This document shows, one piece after another, positions 38,327 through 39,474 of a DNA stretch of 39,474 nucleotides. The stretch comes from Bacteroidales bacterium (GTDB lineage: Bacteria > Bacteroidota > Bacteroidia > Bacteroidales > UBA932), in assembly GCA_017615435.1 (NCBI GenBank), contig JAGAAF010000026.1, positions 1 to 39,474 on the forward strand, given 5' to 3'. Under the pieces are notes generated by a model. That model was not told the origin of the DNA. It saw only the letters and a list, made by a program, of their open reading frames with translations, and did no database searches. The position numbers and the translations under genes are program-made. Numbering within the stretch: the first letter of the stretch is position 1; each line of letters opens with the position of its first letter.

Positions 38327-39474
38327 TTGTACGCTCTTGCAGACTGCAACAACTTCTTCGTGTCCTGCGAGCGGGCGTTCCAGCCTCAGCTCGAAGGGCG
38401 TGCGGTTGTAGTCCTGAGCAATAACGACGGCTGCGTCGTCGCCCGCTCGAACGAGGCGAAGGCGTTAGGCATCAAGATGGGCACGCCCTTCTTTCAGTTG
38501 CGCGACCTTGTCGCGAACGGGAAAGTGGTGGCGTGCTCTTCTAATTATACACTCTACGGCGATTTGTCCGAGAGGGTGATGAGAATTCTGAGCGGAACTC
38601 TTCCTGGTTATCAGAAATACTCTATCGACGAGGCTTTTTTCACGCTGGACGGCATTAAGCCCGAGGATTACAAGTCCGTGTGCGGAAAGCTCATAAGGCT
38701 CGTCCGGCTTTCGACGGGAATCCCGGTAAGCATCGGGATTGCACCCACTAAGACGCTCGGCAAGGTTGCCAATCATTTTGCGAAAAAGTACCCCGGGTAT
38801 CGCGGAGTGTGTATTATTGATTCAGACGAAAAGCGTATCAAGGCGCTGTCGCTTACCCCGATTGACGACGTGTGGGGCATAGGATGGCGCGGGGCACCGA
38901 AGCTTATGGCGGCTGGAGTTCGGACGGCGCTCGATTTCGTTCAGCGGCCGGAAGCGTGGGTCCGCGGTCGGATGGGGATCACGGGCGTGCGGACGTGGAA
39001 GGAACTTCAGGGCACCCCGGCCGTGGCCGATGAATTTCCCGCGCCCCGCAAAAGCATCTGCACTTCTCGTTCCTTCGCGGAAATGATCACGGACAAGGCC
39101 GAACTGCGGCTGCGCGTGTCCGATTTCGCAGGCATCTGCGCCCAGAAACTGCGCAGCGAACGTTCGGCCGCCCTCAGTGTCGGCGTTTTTGCGCACACAA
39201 ATCCCTTCCGCAAAGACCTCCCGCAATACTACCCCTGGGAGATGGTGCACCTGGACACCCCGCGAAACTCCACCCAGGAAATAGTCGGAGCCGCCCTGCG
39301 TGCTCTCGATGCCATTTTCCGTGAAGGATACTCTTATAAACGCGCCGGGGTGATCATAGACGACATCGTCTCGGCGGACGCGATCCAGGGACAACTCTTC
39401 GAGACCGAAGACGAGCGTGAACTCCAGCGCCGCCAGGACGAAATCAGCGCCATAATGGATCGCGTCAACAAACC
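38327..39474 (+). CDS. umuC: Y-family DNA polymerase V catalytic subunit, 3' partial
   Basis: The first 382 residues of UmuC, the translesion polymerase of the SOS response, running off the right edge. The N-terminus LYALADCNNFFVSCERAFQPQLEGRAVVVLSNNDGCVVARSNEAKALG and the catalytic YSIDEAFFTLDG are canonical. IGIAPTKTLGKVANHFAKK, WGIGWRGAPKL, RKSICTSRSF and the late YKRAGVIIDDIVSADAIQGQLFE are also present. No in-frame ATG exists near the conserved beginning, so a TTG at 38327 is the likely start, one base after pgi. No umuD partner is visible before it, and no promoter box, suggesting co-transcription with pgi. Confidence 0.93.
   Translation, partial: MYALADCNNFFVSCERAFQPQLEGRAVVVLSNNDGCVVARSNEAKALGIKMGTPFFQLRDLVANGKVVACSSNYTLYGDLSERVMRILSGTLPGYQKYSIDEAFFTLDGIKPEDYKSVCGKLIRLVRLSTGIPVSIGIAPTKTLGKVANHFAKKYPGYRGVCIIDSDEKRIKALSLTPIDDVWGIGWRGAPKLMAAGVRTALDFVQRPEAWVRGRMGITGVRTWKELQGTPAVADEFPAPRKSICTSRSFAEMITDKAELRLRVSDFAGICAQKLRSERSAALSVGVFAHTNPFRKDLPQYYPWEMVHLDTPRNSTQEIVGAALRALDAIFREGYSYKRAGVIIDDIVSADAIQGQLFETEDERELQRRQDEISAIMDRVNK

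Noticed and set aside
1..39474. CRISPR array, prophage, insertion sequence or restriction/defence island
   Set aside because: No regularly spaced repeats, transposase, integrase, phage structural or nuclease-defence genes were seen on either strand.

Overview
The window looks like part of a Bacteroidota (probably Bacteroidales) chromosome of fairly high GC. The main evidence is the promoter grammar. TAnnTTTG -7 boxes precede most transcription units on both strands, several with a TTTG/CTTG -33 element 19-20 bases upstream, and Shine-Dalgarno sites are not obvious. The gene families agree: FISUMP-type, DUF5106 and DUF4886 secreted or lipoproteins, a DUF5020 Tsx-like porin, a receiver/PPDK_N fusion and a split-type GuaA. 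Everything from core metabolism looks vertically inherited; there is no phage, insertion sequence or CRISPR array.

Layout. 1-5196: the start of a membrane pyrophosphatase (hppA, minus), a CYTH triphosphatase-like protein, an orphan membrane protein, a YhfC-type intramembrane protease, an AlkD DNA glycosylase and a DUF1295 membrane enzyme. 5197-6006: about 800 bases without a gene. It starts with a candidate structured small RNA that has its own promoter and terminator, followed by a chain of hairpins and short repeats. 6007-6612: a FISUMP-type lipoprotein. 6732-12344 (minus): a purine operon, guaB - guaA - uracil/xanthine permease - Tsx-like outer-membrane channel - guanine/hypoxanthine permease. 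GuaB lacks its CBS module and GuaA lacks its glutamine amidotransferase domain.

12448-18569: a 975-residue protein joining two receiver-like domains to a PEP-synthase-type ATP-binding domain, a convergent radical SAM enzyme, then an operon of a GNAT-like protein, a DUF5106 thioredoxin-like lipoprotein and a hotdog thioesterase. 18780-26343: a tight six-gene operon, glpA - glpB (drastically shortened) - glpC - glpT - GH26 lipoprotein - manC (short), linking glycerol-3-phosphate uptake and oxidation with a mannan-type hydrolase and GDP-mannose synthesis. 26380-26541: two tRNA-Lys genes (CTT, TTT) on the minus strand.

26609-34668: a secreted protein of unknown function, a DUF4886 SGNH-like protein, a CDP-alcohol phosphatidyltransferase coupled to a GtrA protein, and a minus-strand group of TPR protein, YycJ-like metallo-hydrolase, MsbA-like ABC exporter and VanZ-like protein. 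VanZ overlaps the GtrA gene tail to tail by 86 bases. 34724-39474: an M28-fold protein that has lost its metal ligands, an intergenic multi-hairpin element, a GDPD lipoprotein, pgi, and a Y-family polymerase (umuC) running off the end.

The best candidates for undescribed biology are the small RNA at about 5241-5409, the multi-branched palindromic element at 35936-36089, a palindromic hairpin sitting in frame inside the M28-like gene, the receiver/PPDK_N fusion, and the reduced GlpB in an operon with mannose genes. All functional statements rest on reading motifs by eye; no database search was possible.
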